Source of the DNA: Acidovorax sp. SUPP3334
GTDB lineage: Bacteria; Pseudomonadota; Gammaproteobacteria; Burkholderiales; Burkholderiaceae_C
Assembly: GCF_030159055.1 (NCBI RefSeq)
Contig: NZ_BQXQ01000007.1
Coordinates: 89,508 to 153,507, forward strand
Direction: 5' to 3'
DNA: 64,000 bases
Made by a program: the position numbers and the translations under genes. Positions within the stretch are counted from its first letter, which is position 1. Each line of letters begins with the position of its first letter. Shown here piece after piece: positions 1 through 8,926 of this stretch. Below the pieces are notes generated by a model that saw only the letters and a list, made by a program, of their open reading frames with translations, searched no databases and was not told the DNA's origin.

Positions 1-1
1 G

Positions 2-1053
2 GCCCGCGCCGCCCTGCGCCTGGCGTTGTCCGACGGCCTTCGGGCCGGCGCGCCCGGTGCCGCGCGCTGGCAGCCTGCGCTGGTGCCGCAGGCCGAGGCG
101 GAGCATGCGCTGCCGGCGCGCGTCGGCGACTACACCGACTTCTACACCAGCATCCACCACGCAACGGCCGTGGGCCGGCTGTTCCGACCCGACAACCCGC
201 TGCTGCCCAATTACCCCTGGGTGCCCATCGGCTACCACGGGCGCGCGTCGTCGCTGGGCGTGTCGGGGCAGCGGTTCGCCCGCCCGGTCGCGCAACTGGG
301 CCCGGCCAGCCCGGGCGGCACGCCGCGCTTCGGGCCCTGCGAGCGCCTGGACTACGAACTGGAGATGGCGATTTACGTGGCCACCGGAAATGCCCAGGGC
401 GAACCGGTGCCGCTGGCCGAGGCGGAGTCGCATTGCTTCGGGCTGGGCCTGCTCAACGACTGGTCGGCACGCGACATCCAGGCCTGGGAGTACCAGCCGC
501 TCGGCCCGTTTCTGTCGAAGAACTTCGCCTCGACCCTGTCGCCCTGGATCGTGACGATGGAGGCCCTGGCCCCGTTCCGCACGGGCTTCGTGCGCCCCGA
601 AGGCCATCCCCCGCCGCTGCCCTATCTGGACAGTGCCGACAACCGCGCGCACGGCGCGTTCGATCTGCAGCTGGAGGTCTGGCTTCAGACCGCCGCGATG
701 CGCGGCAACGGCCTGCCGCACCAGCGGCTGATGCGCTCCAACTTCGCCGATTCGTACTGGACCGTGGCGCAATTGCTGGCGCACCACACGGTGGGGGCTG
801 CAACCTGCAGCCGGGCGATCTGCTGGGCTCGGGCACGCAATCCGGGCCTGGGCCGGACCAGGGCGGCTCGCTGCTCGAACTGTCGCAAGGCGGAAAGCGC
901 CCCCTGGTGCTGGACAACGGCGAACAGCGCACCTTCCTGCAGGACGGCGACAGCGTCATGCTGCGTGCCCGCGGCGAACGCGAGGGCTACCGCTCCATCG
1001 GATTCGGCCATTGCGAGGGGCAGGTGCTCGCGGCAATGGCGCAGAAGGGTTGA
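2..1053 (+). pseudogene. fahA: fumarylacetoacetase, 3' part with a frameshift
   Basis: Fumarylacetoacetase hydrolyses fumarylacetoacetate to fumarate and acetoacetate, the last step of tyrosine/homogentisate breakdown. The frame is open from base 2, so roughly the first hundred residues lie outside the window. Family landmarks are clear: GYHGRASSLGVSGQ, the metal-ligand stretch DYELEMAIYV, and LLNDWSARDIQAWEYQPLGPF. The first frame is good until LLAHHTVG near base 795. The family continuation (GCNLQPGDLLGSGT ... DGDSVMLRARGEREGYRSIGFGHCEGQVL) is read in the next frame to the stop at 1053. One G missing from the G run at 793-797 explains the shift. Either a disabled gene or a homopolymer error. 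Family identity is certain; functional state is not. Confidence 0.85.
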
Positions 1054-1342
1054 GCCCAGGGCCCGTTCATCGCACCGTTTGGCCGCCGCTGCGACCGGCG
1101 CCTGGCCGGCGGCGGTGCCCGGTTCGAAGCGTGAAGGCCCCAACCCATCCGCTTTTTGCAGCGTGTGCGGCGCACCATCCACCCAACGTGACGGGCTGCT
1201 GAAAGCACCTGACTGCAGTGATTTCGCTCTGCCCCGCAAAGCCTGGTGCGTGCGTCCTCGGTCATTGGGCCTTCAGCGACCGGGCCGGTTTTTGAGGCTG
1301 GGCGCTGGCGAGCGGAACGCGCTGCGGCTCCGTTCGCGGCGC

Positions 1343-2515
1343 TCAGAGCTTGCGCAGCCGCTGCAGCGCCTCGCGCAGCGTGTCGTCCTGCTTGGCGAAG
1401 CAAAACCGCACCACGCGCTGGTCGAAGCCATCGCCGTAGAAGGCCGACAGCGGAATCGCCGCCACGCCCACTTCGCGGGTCACCCACTGGCAGAAGTCGG
1501 CTTCGTTCAAATCGCTCACGGCAGAAATGTCCACGCACTGGAAATAGCTGCCCGTGCTGGGCAGCAGGCGCAGGCGCGAGCCCTCCAGGCCCTGGCGAAA
1601 GAGATCACGCTTGGCCTGGTAGAAATCAGGCAACTGCAGGTAGGGCGCCGGGTCTTTCAAATAAGCGGCCAGCCCGTGCTGCATGGGCGTGTTCACGGTG
1701 AACACGTTGAACTGGTGCACCTTGCGGAACTCGGCCATCAGCGCGGCCGGGGCGGCGACGGTGCCCACCTTCCAGCCGGTCACGTGAAAGGTCTTGCCGA
1801 AACTGGAGACGATGAACGCGCGCGCCGCCAGTCCGGTAAAGCGTGCCGCGCTTTCGTGCTGCGCGCCGTCGAACACCATGTGCTCGTACACCTCGTCGCT
1901 GATCAGCAGCACGTCGGTGGGTGCCAGCAGCTCCTGCAGCGTGCGCATGTCGTCGGCCGTCCAGATCGTGGCGCTGGGGTTGTGCGGGCTGTTGATGATG
2001 ATGGCGCGGGTGCGCGCCGTCATGGCGGCGGCGATCTTGCCGAAGTCGGGCCGGAAACTGCCCGGCGTGAGCGGCACGCGCACGACGGTGCCGCCGGCCA
2101 GCGCCACATTGGGCGCGTAGCTGTCGTAGCAGGGGTCGAGCACGATCACCTCGTCGCCCGCGTGCACCGTCGCCAGGATGGCGGTCAGGATCGCCTGGGT
2201 GGCACCGGCCGTGATGGTGATTTCGGTGTTGGCGCAGTATTTACGGCGGTGCAGCGCTTCTATTTTCGTAGCAACGGCATCGCGCAATGCGGGCACGCCA
2301 GCCATCGGCGGGTACTGGTTGTGGCCTGCTCGCATGGCGGCGTCCACCGCGTCGATCAGCGCCGGATCGCAGTGAAAGTCAGGAAAGCCCTGGCCGAGGT
2401 TCACGGCGCCGTGCTCGGCCGCCAGGGCCGACATCACGGTGAAGATGGTCGTGCCCACCTGGGGCAGCTTGCTGGGGAAAACGGGCGTGCGCGGGGTGCT
2501 GTCGTGGGAGGTCAT
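1343..2515 (-). CDS. PLP-dependent aminotransferase, methionine aminotransferase (YbdL) type
   Basis: A 390-residue fold-type I aminotransferase of class I/II. Visible landmarks are the glycine-rich NLGQGFPDF near residue 40, the cofactor-binding INSPHNPSA near 174-182, LLISDEVYEHMVF near 203-215, and the Schiff-base lysine in SSFGKTFHVTGWKVG (K241). The NLGQGFPDF/HVTGWKVG combination fits YbdL-like enzymes that transaminate methionine and aromatic amino acids with 2-oxoacids; the substrate is an inference. Full length for the family. It is read leftward, immediately downstream of the LysR-type regulator that starts at 3509 with a 52-bp gap, so the two may be co-transcribed. An unannotated 289-bp spacer separates its stop from fahA, with no convincing gene. 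Confidence 0.9.
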   Translation of the reverse strand: MTSHDSTPRTPVFPSKLPQVGTTIFTVMSALAAEHGAVNLGQGFPDFHCDPALIDAVDAAMRAGHNQYPPMAGVPALRDAVATKIEALHRRKYCANTEITITAGATQAILTAILATVHAGDEVIVLDPCYDSYAPNVALAGGTVVRVPLTPGSFRPDFGKIAAAMTARTRAIIINSPHNPSATIWTADDMRTLQELLAPTDVLLISDEVYEHMVFDGAQHESAARFTGLAARAFIVSSFGKTFHVTGWKVGTVAAPAALMAEFRKVHQFNVFTVNTPMQHGLAAYLKDPAPYLQLPDFYQAKRDLFRQGLEGSRLRLLPSTGSYFQCVDISAVSDLNEADFCQWVTREVGVAAIPLSAFYGDGFDQRVVRFCFAKQDDTLREALQRLRKL

Positions 2516-2567
2516 GGCGCGAAAACGGGGCTTTGGACAAAAAATGGGTGGGACGCCGGGGTGACGA

Positions 2568-3509
2568 TCAAAGCTCGTAGTCGTTCACGTGGCCGGTCAT
2601 GGCGCGGGCGATGAGTTCGCGGTTCAGGCGGTCGCTCAGCAGCTCGGCAAACCTGTAGACGAAGTTGCGAAGGTAGGCGCCGCGCTTGAAGGCCACGCGC
2701 GCCACGCTCTGGCCAAAGAGGTGCCCCACCGGGCGCACCACCAGGTCGCCCAGCGGATCGTCGCGCATCGCCATCTCGGCCACGATGCCGATCCCCAGGC
2801 CCAGGCGCACGTAGGTCTTGATCACGTCGGAGTCGATCGCCTCCAGCACGATGCGCGGCTGCAGCTTGCGGGCCGCGAACGCCTGGTCGATCTTGCCGCG
2901 CCCCGTGAAGGAAGGGTGGTAGGTGATGAGGGCCTCGTGCGCGATGTCGTCCAGGCCCAGGCGCTCTTTTTGCGCCAGCGGGTGGGCGGTGGGCATCACC
3001 AGCACATGCTGCCATTCGTAGCAGGGCAGGGTCACGAGATCGGGGTAGTCGGCCAGCGATTCGGTGGCCATGCCAATCTCGGCCACTTCGTCGATCACCA
3101 TGCGCGCCACTTCATGGGGCGTGGCCTGGTGCAGGCTGATGTTGACCTTGGGATAGGCGTCGCGGAGCTTGGCCACGGGCAGCGGCAACACGTAGCGGGC
3201 CTGCGTGTGCGTGGTGGCGATGCTGAGGGTGCCGCTGTCTTGCGCGCTGAACTGCTCGCCGATGCGCTTGAGGTTGCCCACCTCGCGCATGATCAGTTCG
3301 ATGCTCTTGAGCACATGCTGGCCGGGCTCGGTGATGCGCTTGAGCCGCTTGCCATGGCGCGCGAAGATGTCCACGCCCAATTCCTCCTCCAGCTCGATGA
3401 TGGCCTTCGACACGCCAGGCTGCGACGTGTGCAGCGCCTTGGCGGCTTCGGTCAGGTTGAGATTGCGGCGCGCGGCTTCCTGAACGAAGCGGAATTGGTG
3501 CAGGTTCAT
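2568..3509 (-). CDS. CysB-family LysR-type transcriptional regulator
   Basis: A 313-residue LysR-type regulator. The N-terminal winged HTH (about residues 1-60) contains LTEAAKALHTSQPGVSKAII, the CysB/Cbl recognition-helix signature, followed by ELGVDIFARHGKRLKRIT. The periplasmic-binding-like effector domain begins near residue 90 with SIATTHTQARYVLP, the segment that in CysB contacts sulfate or N-acetylserine. CysB proteins activate sulfur-assimilation genes. A cobaltochelatase/sirohydrochlorin chelatase (CbiX) lies just upstream on the same strand, which fits a sulfite-reductase/sirohaem theme. Betaproteobacteria usually have more than one CysB-like paralogue, so the exact regulon is not assigned. 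The ATG at 3509 begins MNLHQFRFV, the usual start of the family. Confidence 0.9.
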   Translation of the reverse strand: MNLHQFRFVQEAARRNLNLTEAAKALHTSQPGVSKAIIELEEELGVDIFARHGKRLKRITEPGQHVLKSIELIMREVGNLKRIGEQFSAQDSGTLSIATTHTQARYVLPLPVAKLRDAYPKVNISLHQATPHEVARMVIDEVAEIGMATESLADYPDLVTLPCYEWQHVLVMPTAHPLAQKERLGLDDIAHEALITYHPSFTGRGKIDQAFAARKLQPRIVLEAIDSDVIKTYVRLGLGIGIVAEMAMRDDPLGDLVVRPVGHLFGQSVARVAFKRGAYLRNFVYRFAELLSDRLNRELIARAMTGHVNDYEL

Positions 3510-3637
3510 ATCTTATTGCTGCTAAAGAAGGCGGTCATTATGCTGCAGCAATCTAAAGAAAACACGCGAAAAGCCGAGTGAACCCCGTTTTTACCCAGCG
3601 GTTTGCAGCGCTTTGGCTTTGCGCCATCCCGGTCAGG

Positions 3638-4012
3638 TCAAGACTCGCCAGCGATTTCAGCCATCAGTGCCGTCATGCGTGGGTCTTCGCCGATCGCTCC
3701 CTGTACCGTGAAGTGAACGTCGGGGTGTGCATCGCGCAGCGCCTGCACGAGCAGCGGGAGGTCTTCCCGCGCGTGCTTGCCGGTGCCGAGAAACATGGGC
3801 ACGACCGTGACATGCAGGGCGCCTTCGCCGACCAGCGCCGCGACGGCCTGTGCCAGGTCGGGCGTGGTCAGCTCCAGGTACGCACAGCGCACGAGCAACT
3901 CCGGGCGGTGCTGCTGCAGATGGGCTTGCACGGCCTCCATCGGCGCGCGCCAGAGGGGGTCGCGCGAGCCGTGGGCGAAAAGGACGACGCCTTTGGGGGC
4001 AGGGGTGTTCAC
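3638..4012 (-). CDS. cbiX: CbiX/SirB-type sirohydrochlorin chelatase, short form
   Basis: A 124-residue single-domain chelatase of the CbiX family, which inserts Co2+ or Fe2+ into sirohydrochlorin on the way to cobalamin or sirohaem. The N-terminal metal-binding motif KGVVLFAHGSRDP (H15) and the second motif VTVVPMFLGTGKHAREDLP, which supplies the other histidine, are both present. The length corresponds to the small homodimeric form (CbiXS) rather than the duplicated 250-300-residue form. It starts 23 bp upstream of the lptG stop and follows the CysB-like regulator, all on the minus strand. Linkage to a CysB-type regulator suggests a sirohaem/sulfite-reductase role, which is inference. Confidence 0.88.
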   Translation of the reverse strand: MNTPAPKGVVLFAHGSRDPLWRAPMEAVQAHLQQHRPELLVRCAYLELTTPDLAQAVAALVGEGALHVTVVPMFLGTGKHAREDLPLLVQALRDAHPDVHFTVQGAIGEDPRMTALMAEIAGES

Positions 4013-4034
4013 TCAGGCAGTCTTTCTCGTTCGG

Positions 4035-5138
4035 TCAACGGCGCAGCACCAGCCAGCCGAAGGCCGCCAGCGATAGCACCGAATAAATCAGCCCCGGCGC
4101 CGCCGCCGTGAGCCAGGGCGACCAGTTCTGCAGGTTGCCCGCATAACCGAACACGTTGTTCAGCAGGAAGAAGCTGATGCCTGCCATCACCCCGCCGAAC
4201 ACGTAGCCCGCGATGCCGCCGGAGCGGAAATGGAGGTAGGCGAACGGCAGCGAGAGCACCACCATCACCAGGCAGCTCAAGGGGTAGAACACCTTGCGCC
4301 AGAACTCGATTTCATAGCGCTGCGCGGCCTGGCCGTTGGACTCCAGGTGGCGGATGTACTGGAACAGGTCGATGGTCGCCATGCGGTCGGGCTTGAGCAG
4401 CGAGGCCGACACCATGTCGGTGCTGATGCGCGTGGGCCAGCGCAATTCGGCCTCCTGCAGGCGCTCCACGCGGGCTTCGGCGTCGCCGCTGCGGTGGAAC
4501 ACGCTGCGTTTGACCTGCTTCAGCTCCCAGTGGTCGCTGGCGAAGGTGCCGCTGGCCGCCTGCAGCGTGGAAGCCACCCGGCCATCGGCATCGAACTCGA
4601 ACACGCGGATGTTGAGCATGCCGCCGTCGGGGCTCAATGCACGCACGTTCACGGCCATCGAATGGCTGCCCTGGCGTTCCTTCAGCCAGGCGCCGGTCGC
4701 GCCCGTGGTCAACTGGCCCAGGTGCCGAGCCTTGACCAGCTGTGCCGCCCGGTCGGTGACCGGCGCGATGTAGTCGCCGACGGCGAAGGTCAGCATGACG
4801 AACCCCAGCCCCAGCACCAGCAGGGTGCGCAGCGCACGCCATGGCCCCAGGCCGCTGGTGCGCATGATGGTGAACTCCGAGCTTTGCGCCAGCCGCGCCA
4901 TCACGAAGATGGTGCCGATCAGCACCGTGATCGGCAGCAGTTCGTAGAGATGGCTTGGAATGCTCAGCGCCACGAACAGCATGGCGTGGGACAGCTGGTA
5001 GCCTTCAGGCCCGGTGCGGCCGACCCAGCGCAGCTCGTCCACCATGTCGAAAAAGAAGAACAGCGCGAGGAACCCGAGCGTGACGAACGCCACGGCCGAC
5101 AGGGCCTCGCGGTAGATCAGGCGGCGGATGGTCTTCAT
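4035..5138 (-). CDS. lptG: LPS export ABC transporter permease LptG
   Basis: LptG pairs with LptF in the inner-membrane LptB2FG complex, which extracts lipopolysaccharide and passes it to LptC/LptA. The 367-residue protein has the YjgP/YjgQ layout. Two membrane segments near the N-terminus follow MKTIRRLIYREAL and FFFDMVDELRWVG, with two more around residues 65-125. A periplasmic beta-jellyroll domain (about 135-265, ATGAWLKERQGSHSMAVNV) follows, then two C-terminal membrane segments ending in LVLRR. The ATG at 5138 overlaps the lptF stop by four bases (ATGA), so the pair is translationally coupled and chain length fits the family. A longer upstream extension exists but is the shadow of lptF. 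Confidence 0.95.
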   Translation of the reverse strand: MKTIRRLIYREALSAVAFVTLGFLALFFFFDMVDELRWVGRTGPEGYQLSHAMLFVALSIPSHLYELLPITVLIGTIFVMARLAQSSEFTIMRTSGLGPWRALRTLLVLGLGFVMLTFAVGDYIAPVTDRAAQLVKARHLGQLTTGATGAWLKERQGSHSMAVNVRALSPDGGMLNIRVFEFDADGRVASTLQAASGTFASDHWELKQVKRSVFHRSGDAEARVERLQEAELRWPTRISTDMVSASLLKPDRMATIDLFQYIRHLESNGQAAQRYEIEFWRKVFYPLSCLVMVVLSLPFAYLHFRSGGIAGYVFGGVMAGISFFLLNNVFGYAGNLQNWSPWLTAAAPGLIYSVLSLAAFGWLVLRR

Positions 5139-6229
5139 GCGCGCACTCCGCGACGCCACAGCATGCTGGGCGACCAGCGGTGGTGCCGCGCCGTGAGCAG
5201 CGTCACGCCCAGCGCCAGCGTTCCGCCATGCAGCAGCAGCATGAAAGGCACCACGCCGAGCCGTCCGGAACTGATCCAGCTTTGTCCAAGGGTCATGAGG
5301 TTGTAATAGACGACGAAGGCAAAGAGCGCCAGTACCAGGCTGCTGCTGCGCCCCGCGCGGGGGTTGACGCTGGCCAGCGCCAGGCCCATCACCACGAAGT
5401 TGAGCGCGGCGACCGCAAGCCCGAAGCGCCACCCCAGCTCGGCGCGGAACGCGGGCTCGGCCGAGGCCAGCAGCGTGGGCGTGGAGAGGGTCTTGACGGC
5501 CTGCTCGTCCTGCGCGCCTGCGGGTGCCGAGCCGATGCGGGTGCCGTATTCGATGAATTCGCTCACCTTGAGCCCGGGCTTGTCCACCGTGGTCTCCAGC
5601 CGCTGCCCATCGGTCAGCAGCACCATGCGTTCGCCGTTGCGCGTCTCCAGCCGGGCGCTGCGGGCCGATGTGACGGTTTCGCGGCCGCGTTCGGTGGAGG
5701 CGATGAAGACGTTGCTGGCCTGCTCGGCATCAGGGCTTTCGCGGTCGATGAAGAAAACGCGGCTGCCGTTGGCGGATTCCTGGAATTCGCCGGGCGCGAT
5801 GCGGTCCACATCGCCACGCTGCTCATACTGGACCTTGAGCGCCTGGATCTGCTGATTGGCCCAGGGCCAGATCACCAGCGCCAGCGTCGCGATCACGAGC
5901 ATCACCGGCCACGCGAAACGCAGCAAGGGAGAGAGCAGGTTGATGAGGCCCCGGCCGCTGGCGAACCAGATCACCATTTCGCTGTCGCGGTACATGCGCG
6001 ACAGCGTGCCGACCACGGCCACGAAGAGGCTCAGGCTGAGGATGGTGGGCAATTGCCCGAGCACCGTGAAGCCCATGACGAGCATCACGTCGGACGGATT
6101 GACGCTGCCGCGCGAGGCCTGGCCGAGCGTGCGGATCAGCATCATGGTCATGACCACGGTGACCAGCACCACCAGGGTCGCGCCGAAGCTGCGCGCCAGC
6201 TCCTTGCGAATGGATGAATCGAATAACAT
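5135..6229 (-). CDS. lptF: LPS export ABC transporter permease LptF
   Basis: The second permease of LptB2FG. The 364-residue protein begins MLFDSSIRKELARSFGATL, the usual LptF start. An upstream TTG-like extension of six residues is possible but weaker. Membrane segments occur near residues 14-35, 48-75 and 92-120, followed by the periplasmic domain (about 130-265) and C-terminal segments around 268-345. It is first in the lptF-lptG pair and divergent from pepA, which starts only 23 bp away, so the promoters of the two operons must overlap each other's 5' ends. This lptF-pepA divergence is common in beta- and gammaproteobacteria. Confidence 0.95.
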   Translation of the reverse strand: MLFDSSIRKELARSFGATLVVLVTVVMTMMLIRTLGQASRGSVNPSDVMLVMGFTVLGQLPTILSLSLFVAVVGTLSRMYRDSEMVIWFASGRGLINLLSPLLRFAWPVMLVIATLALVIWPWANQQIQALKVQYEQRGDVDRIAPGEFQESANGSRVFFIDRESPDAEQASNVFIASTERGRETVTSARSARLETRNGERMVLLTDGQRLETTVDKPGLKVSEFIEYGTRIGSAPAGAQDEQAVKTLSTPTLLASAEPAFRAELGWRFGLAVAALNFVVMGLALASVNPRAGRSSSLVLALFAFVVYYNLMTLGQSWISSGRLGVVPFMLLLHGGTLALGVTLLTARHHRWSPSMLWRRGVRA

Positions 6230-6252
6230 TGGCTCGAAGGAAAACACCGATT

Positions 6253-7761
6253 ATGAACTTCGATCTGAAGACCCTGAGCCTGGACGGCGCTGCCACCGAG
6301 AAATGCGACCTGCTCGCCGTGGTGGTGGCAGAGGGTGCCAAACCCGCAGGCGGTGCGTTGCCCAGCCTGATCGCGCATGCCCTGAAGAACGGCGACTTCG
6401 ACACGAAGGCCGGCAAGAGCCTGCAGCTTTACCAGATGCCTGCCGTGTCAGCCCGCCGAGTCGTGTTGCTGGGCGGTGGCGACGGTTCGCCCCGCGCCAC
6501 GCGCCAGGCCATCCTGGCCGCGGCTTCGCTGCTGAAATCGCCCCAGATCAAGCGCGCGGCCGTGTGCTTTGCCGCGGCCCCTGCCGCTGGCGCGGTTGCC
6601 GCCGCCGTGCAGGCGCTGGCAGAAGCCACCTACGTGTACACCGCCACCAAATCCAAGACCGAGCCGCAGGTGCTTTCTCGCGTGGTGGTCGGCGTGGCCG
6701 ATGCGGCCGCGGCCAAGGCGGAATTCACGCGGGGCGTGGCGCTGGTGTCGGGCATCGAATACGCCCGCGAGTGGGCGAATCGCCCGGCCAACCATGCCAC
6801 GCCCACGCTGCTGGCCGGTGCGGCCAAGGCCCTGGCCAAGTTCCCTTCCATCCAGTGCAAGGTGATGGGGCCGGCCGAAGTGGCCAAGCTGGGCATGGGC
6901 GCGTTCCTGGCCGTCGCACGGGGATCGGAAGAGCCCCTGCGATTCATCGAACTGCGCTACGACGGCGGCCCGCGCGGCCAGGCCCCCACGGTGTTGATCG
7001 GCAAGGGCATCACCTTCGATACCGGCGGCATTTCCATCAAGCCTGCCGCCGAGATGGACGAGATGAAATTCGACATGGGCGGCGCGGCCAGCGTGCTCGG
7101 CGTGTTCCGCGCGCTGGCCGAGCTCAAGCCCGCGATCAACGTGGTGGGTTTGATTCCCGCCTGCGAAAACATGCCCGATGGCCGTGCGGTCAAGCCCGGC
7201 GACGTGGTCACCAGCATGAGTGGCCAGACCATCGAAGTCCTGAACACCGACGCCGAAGGCCGCCTCGTGCTGTGCGACGCCATCACCTACGCCGCGCGTT
7301 TCAAGCCAGCGGCGATGGTGGACATCGCGACCCTGACCGGCGCTTGCGTCGTTGCCCTGGGCGGCCTGCGCAGCGGCCTGTTCGCCACCGACGATGCGCT
7401 GGCGCAAAGCCTGCAATCGGCGGGCGATGCGGCGCTCGACCCGTGCTGGCGCATGCCCCTGGACGACGAATACGGCGAGGGCCTGAAGAGCAACTTTGCC
7501 GACATGGGCAATGTGGCCGGCCGCGCTGGCGGCGCCATCACCGCGGCGAAATTCTTGCAGCGTTACGTGGGCGACACGCCGTGGGCCCATCTGGACATCG
7601 CCGGCACGGCATGGAAGGGCGGTGGCGCCAAGGGTGCGACCGGTCGGCCGGTGGCGCTGCTGATGCACTACCTGCTGGATGCCGCCGCGCAGCCCAAGCC
7701 CGTGGTGGCGCGCAAGCCCGCCGCGAAGGCCGTGCGTGCACCGCGCGCGGCCGCCCGCTGA
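6253..7761 (+). CDS. pepA: leucyl aminopeptidase (cytosol aminopeptidase, M17)
   Basis: A 502-residue M17 metallopeptidase that removes N-terminal leucine and other residues from peptides. The C-terminal catalytic domain shows the two-metal site: VLIGKGITFDTGGISIK near residue 250, DMGGAASVLG, and the family signature NTDAEGRLVLCDAI near 335. The N-terminal half is the PepA macrodomain-like region, which in E. coli also lets PepA act as a DNA-binding factor in Xer recombination. The last twenty residues (KPVVARKPAAKAVRAP) are a Lys/Ala/Pro-rich tail not needed for catalysis. It is divergent from lptF and followed 27 bp later by holC, the conserved pepA-holC operon. Confidence 0.96.
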   Translation: MNFDLKTLSLDGAATEKCDLLAVVVAEGAKPAGGALPSLIAHALKNGDFDTKAGKSLQLYQMPAVSARRVVLLGGGDGSPRATRQAILAAASLLKSPQIKRAAVCFAAAPAAGAVAAAVQALAEATYVYTATKSKTEPQVLSRVVVGVADAAAAKAEFTRGVALVSGIEYAREWANRPANHATPTLLAGAAKALAKFPSIQCKVMGPAEVAKLGMGAFLAVARGSEEPLRFIELRYDGGPRGQAPTVLIGKGITFDTGGISIKPAAEMDEMKFDMGGAASVLGVFRALAELKPAINVVGLIPACENMPDGRAVKPGDVVTSMSGQTIEVLNTDAEGRLVLCDAITYAARFKPAAMVDIATLTGACVVALGGLRSGLFATDDALAQSLQSAGDAALDPCWRMPLDDEYGEGLKSNFADMGNVAGRAGGAITAAKFLQRYVGDTPWAHLDIAGTAWKGGGAKGATGRPVALLMHYLLDAAAQPKPVVARKPAAKAVRAPRAAAR

Positions 7762-7788
7762 TCGTTGCCACGGCCCGGCCTGGATGAC

Positions 7789-8223
7789 ATGACGGAAATC
7801 GCTTTCCACTTCAATGCGCCTGACAAGCTGGCCTATGCGTGCCGCTTTGCGCGCAAGGTGCTGCGCAGCGATGCACGGCTGGTGATCACCGGGCCGGAGT
7901 CCGAACTCGACAGCCTCGACCGCGCGCTGTGGGCCATGGCGCCGCAGGATTTCGTTGCGCACTGCAACGATCGAGACGGCGAGGAACTGCGCGAGGCTTC
8001 GCCCGTGCTGCTGGCCCAGGACCTGCGGCGCGTGCCCCATCACGAAGTGCTGTTGAACCTGGGCGGCACGGTGCCGCAGGGCTTCGAGCGCTTCGGCAAG
8101 CTGGTGGAGGTGGTCAGCGCGCACGACGAGGCCGACCGCAGCGGCGCACGCGATCGCTGGCGCCACTATGCGGCGCGGGGCTACCAGATCGTTCGGCACG
8201 ACCTCGTTCTGAAAGGCGCCTGA
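7789..8223 (+). CDS. holC: DNA polymerase III chi subunit
   Basis: Chi joins the clamp-loader complex through psi and links it to single-strand binding protein. The 144-residue protein begins MTEIAFHFNAPDKLAYACRFARK and contains LDRALWAMAPQDFVAHC, the conserved W-[AS]-x-x-x-x-x-F-[IVL]-P/A-H region of HolC. The start at 7789 was preferred over an upstream in-frame ATG because MTEI begins the conserved fold. It follows pepA by 27 bp and overlaps the next gene by one base (TGATG), indicating one operon. Confidence 0.93.
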   Translation: MTEIAFHFNAPDKLAYACRFARKVLRSDARLVITGPESELDSLDRALWAMAPQDFVAHCNDRDGEELREASPVLLAQDLRRVPHHEVLLNLGGTVPQGFERFGKLVEVVSAHDEADRSGARDRWRHYAARGYQIVRHDLVLKGA

Positions 8224-8777
8224 TGTCTTCCCCTCCGCCCAAGGCCCCTCCCAGATTCGTGCCCACGCTCACCGATGTGGTGCAGCTGGCGGACGGCGTA
8301 CCCGGCGTGGGGCAGCCGGGCGTGCCAGTGAAGGGTGCCGTGAGCCCTTCCGTGCCGCACGCTCCTGCGGTATCGCCCGTGCCCGCACCGGTGCCTCGAC
8401 CGTCGGTGCCTCGACCGTCGGTGGCTGTGCCCGCCGTGGCGCGCACCTTGCCGAACCCGGCGCCTCACCCCTTGCCGCCAGTGCGTCCCACGCTGCCTTC
8501 GACACCCACGCCCTCGGCCGCCCCGGCACCTGCGGTCTTCGCAAGGCCCGCTCCAGGCCTGAAGGACATCGAGGAAGTGGTGATCCACCGCGTGATGCAG
8601 CGCGTGGACGTGGTGCTGGACCAGCGCCTGCGCGAGGCGATCGCCACGGTGGTGCTCGAACAGACCCGCTCCATCGTGCCCCGCCTGCGCGAGGAAGTGG
8701 AGTCCGTGGTGCGCCACGCGGTGTACGAAGCCGTGGCCGAAGAGCTGGCCAGCCACCCGGGAACGGCGCCCGGTTGA
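8223..8777 (+). CDS. proline-rich protein downstream of holC, function unknown
   Basis: A 184-residue protein with two parts. Residues about 1-105 are a low-complexity Pro/Val/Ala linker (PVPRPSVPRPSV, PSTPTPSAAPAP), partly built from a 15-bp tandem duplication at about 8393-8422. Residues about 112-175 form a predicted amphipathic helical segment (DIEEVVIHRVMQRVDVVLDQ ... VESVVRHAVYEAVAEELAS). I see no signal peptide. The C-terminal pattern resembles small conserved proteins found after holC in Burkholderiales, but no function is established. It is translationally coupled to holC (TGATG), so it is probably made with the clamp-loader subunit. Confidence 0.75.
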   Translation: MSSPPPKAPPRFVPTLTDVVQLADGVPGVGQPGVPVKGAVSPSVPHAPAVSPVPAPVPRPSVPRPSVAVPAVARTLPNPAPHPLPPVRPTLPSTPTPSAAPAPAVFARPAPGLKDIEEVVIHRVMQRVDVVLDQRLREAIATVVLEQTRSIVPRLREEVESVVRHAVYEAVAEELASHPGTAPG

Positions 8778-8926
8778 CGCAGGAATGGGCAGTGACAGGG
8801 TATTCCCCTGTGGTTTCTGCCGCATTTCATCGTGTTCCCTAGTGATCTGGCCCATAAATTGCGATATGTTTCCGGCGTTGAGACACAACAATATTTCTCA
8901 GCGCTCACCCCTTAATGGAGATTCAT

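Noticed and set aside
1054..2614. Long rightward open frame continuing from fahA through the aminotransferase region
   Set aside because: It is the frame-shifted continuation of fahA and the mirror of a well-supported minus-strand aminotransferase; its composition is that of an antisense shadow.
6448..8199. A 583-residue leftward frame across pepA and holC
   Set aside because: It is antisense to two conserved genes and lacks motifs.
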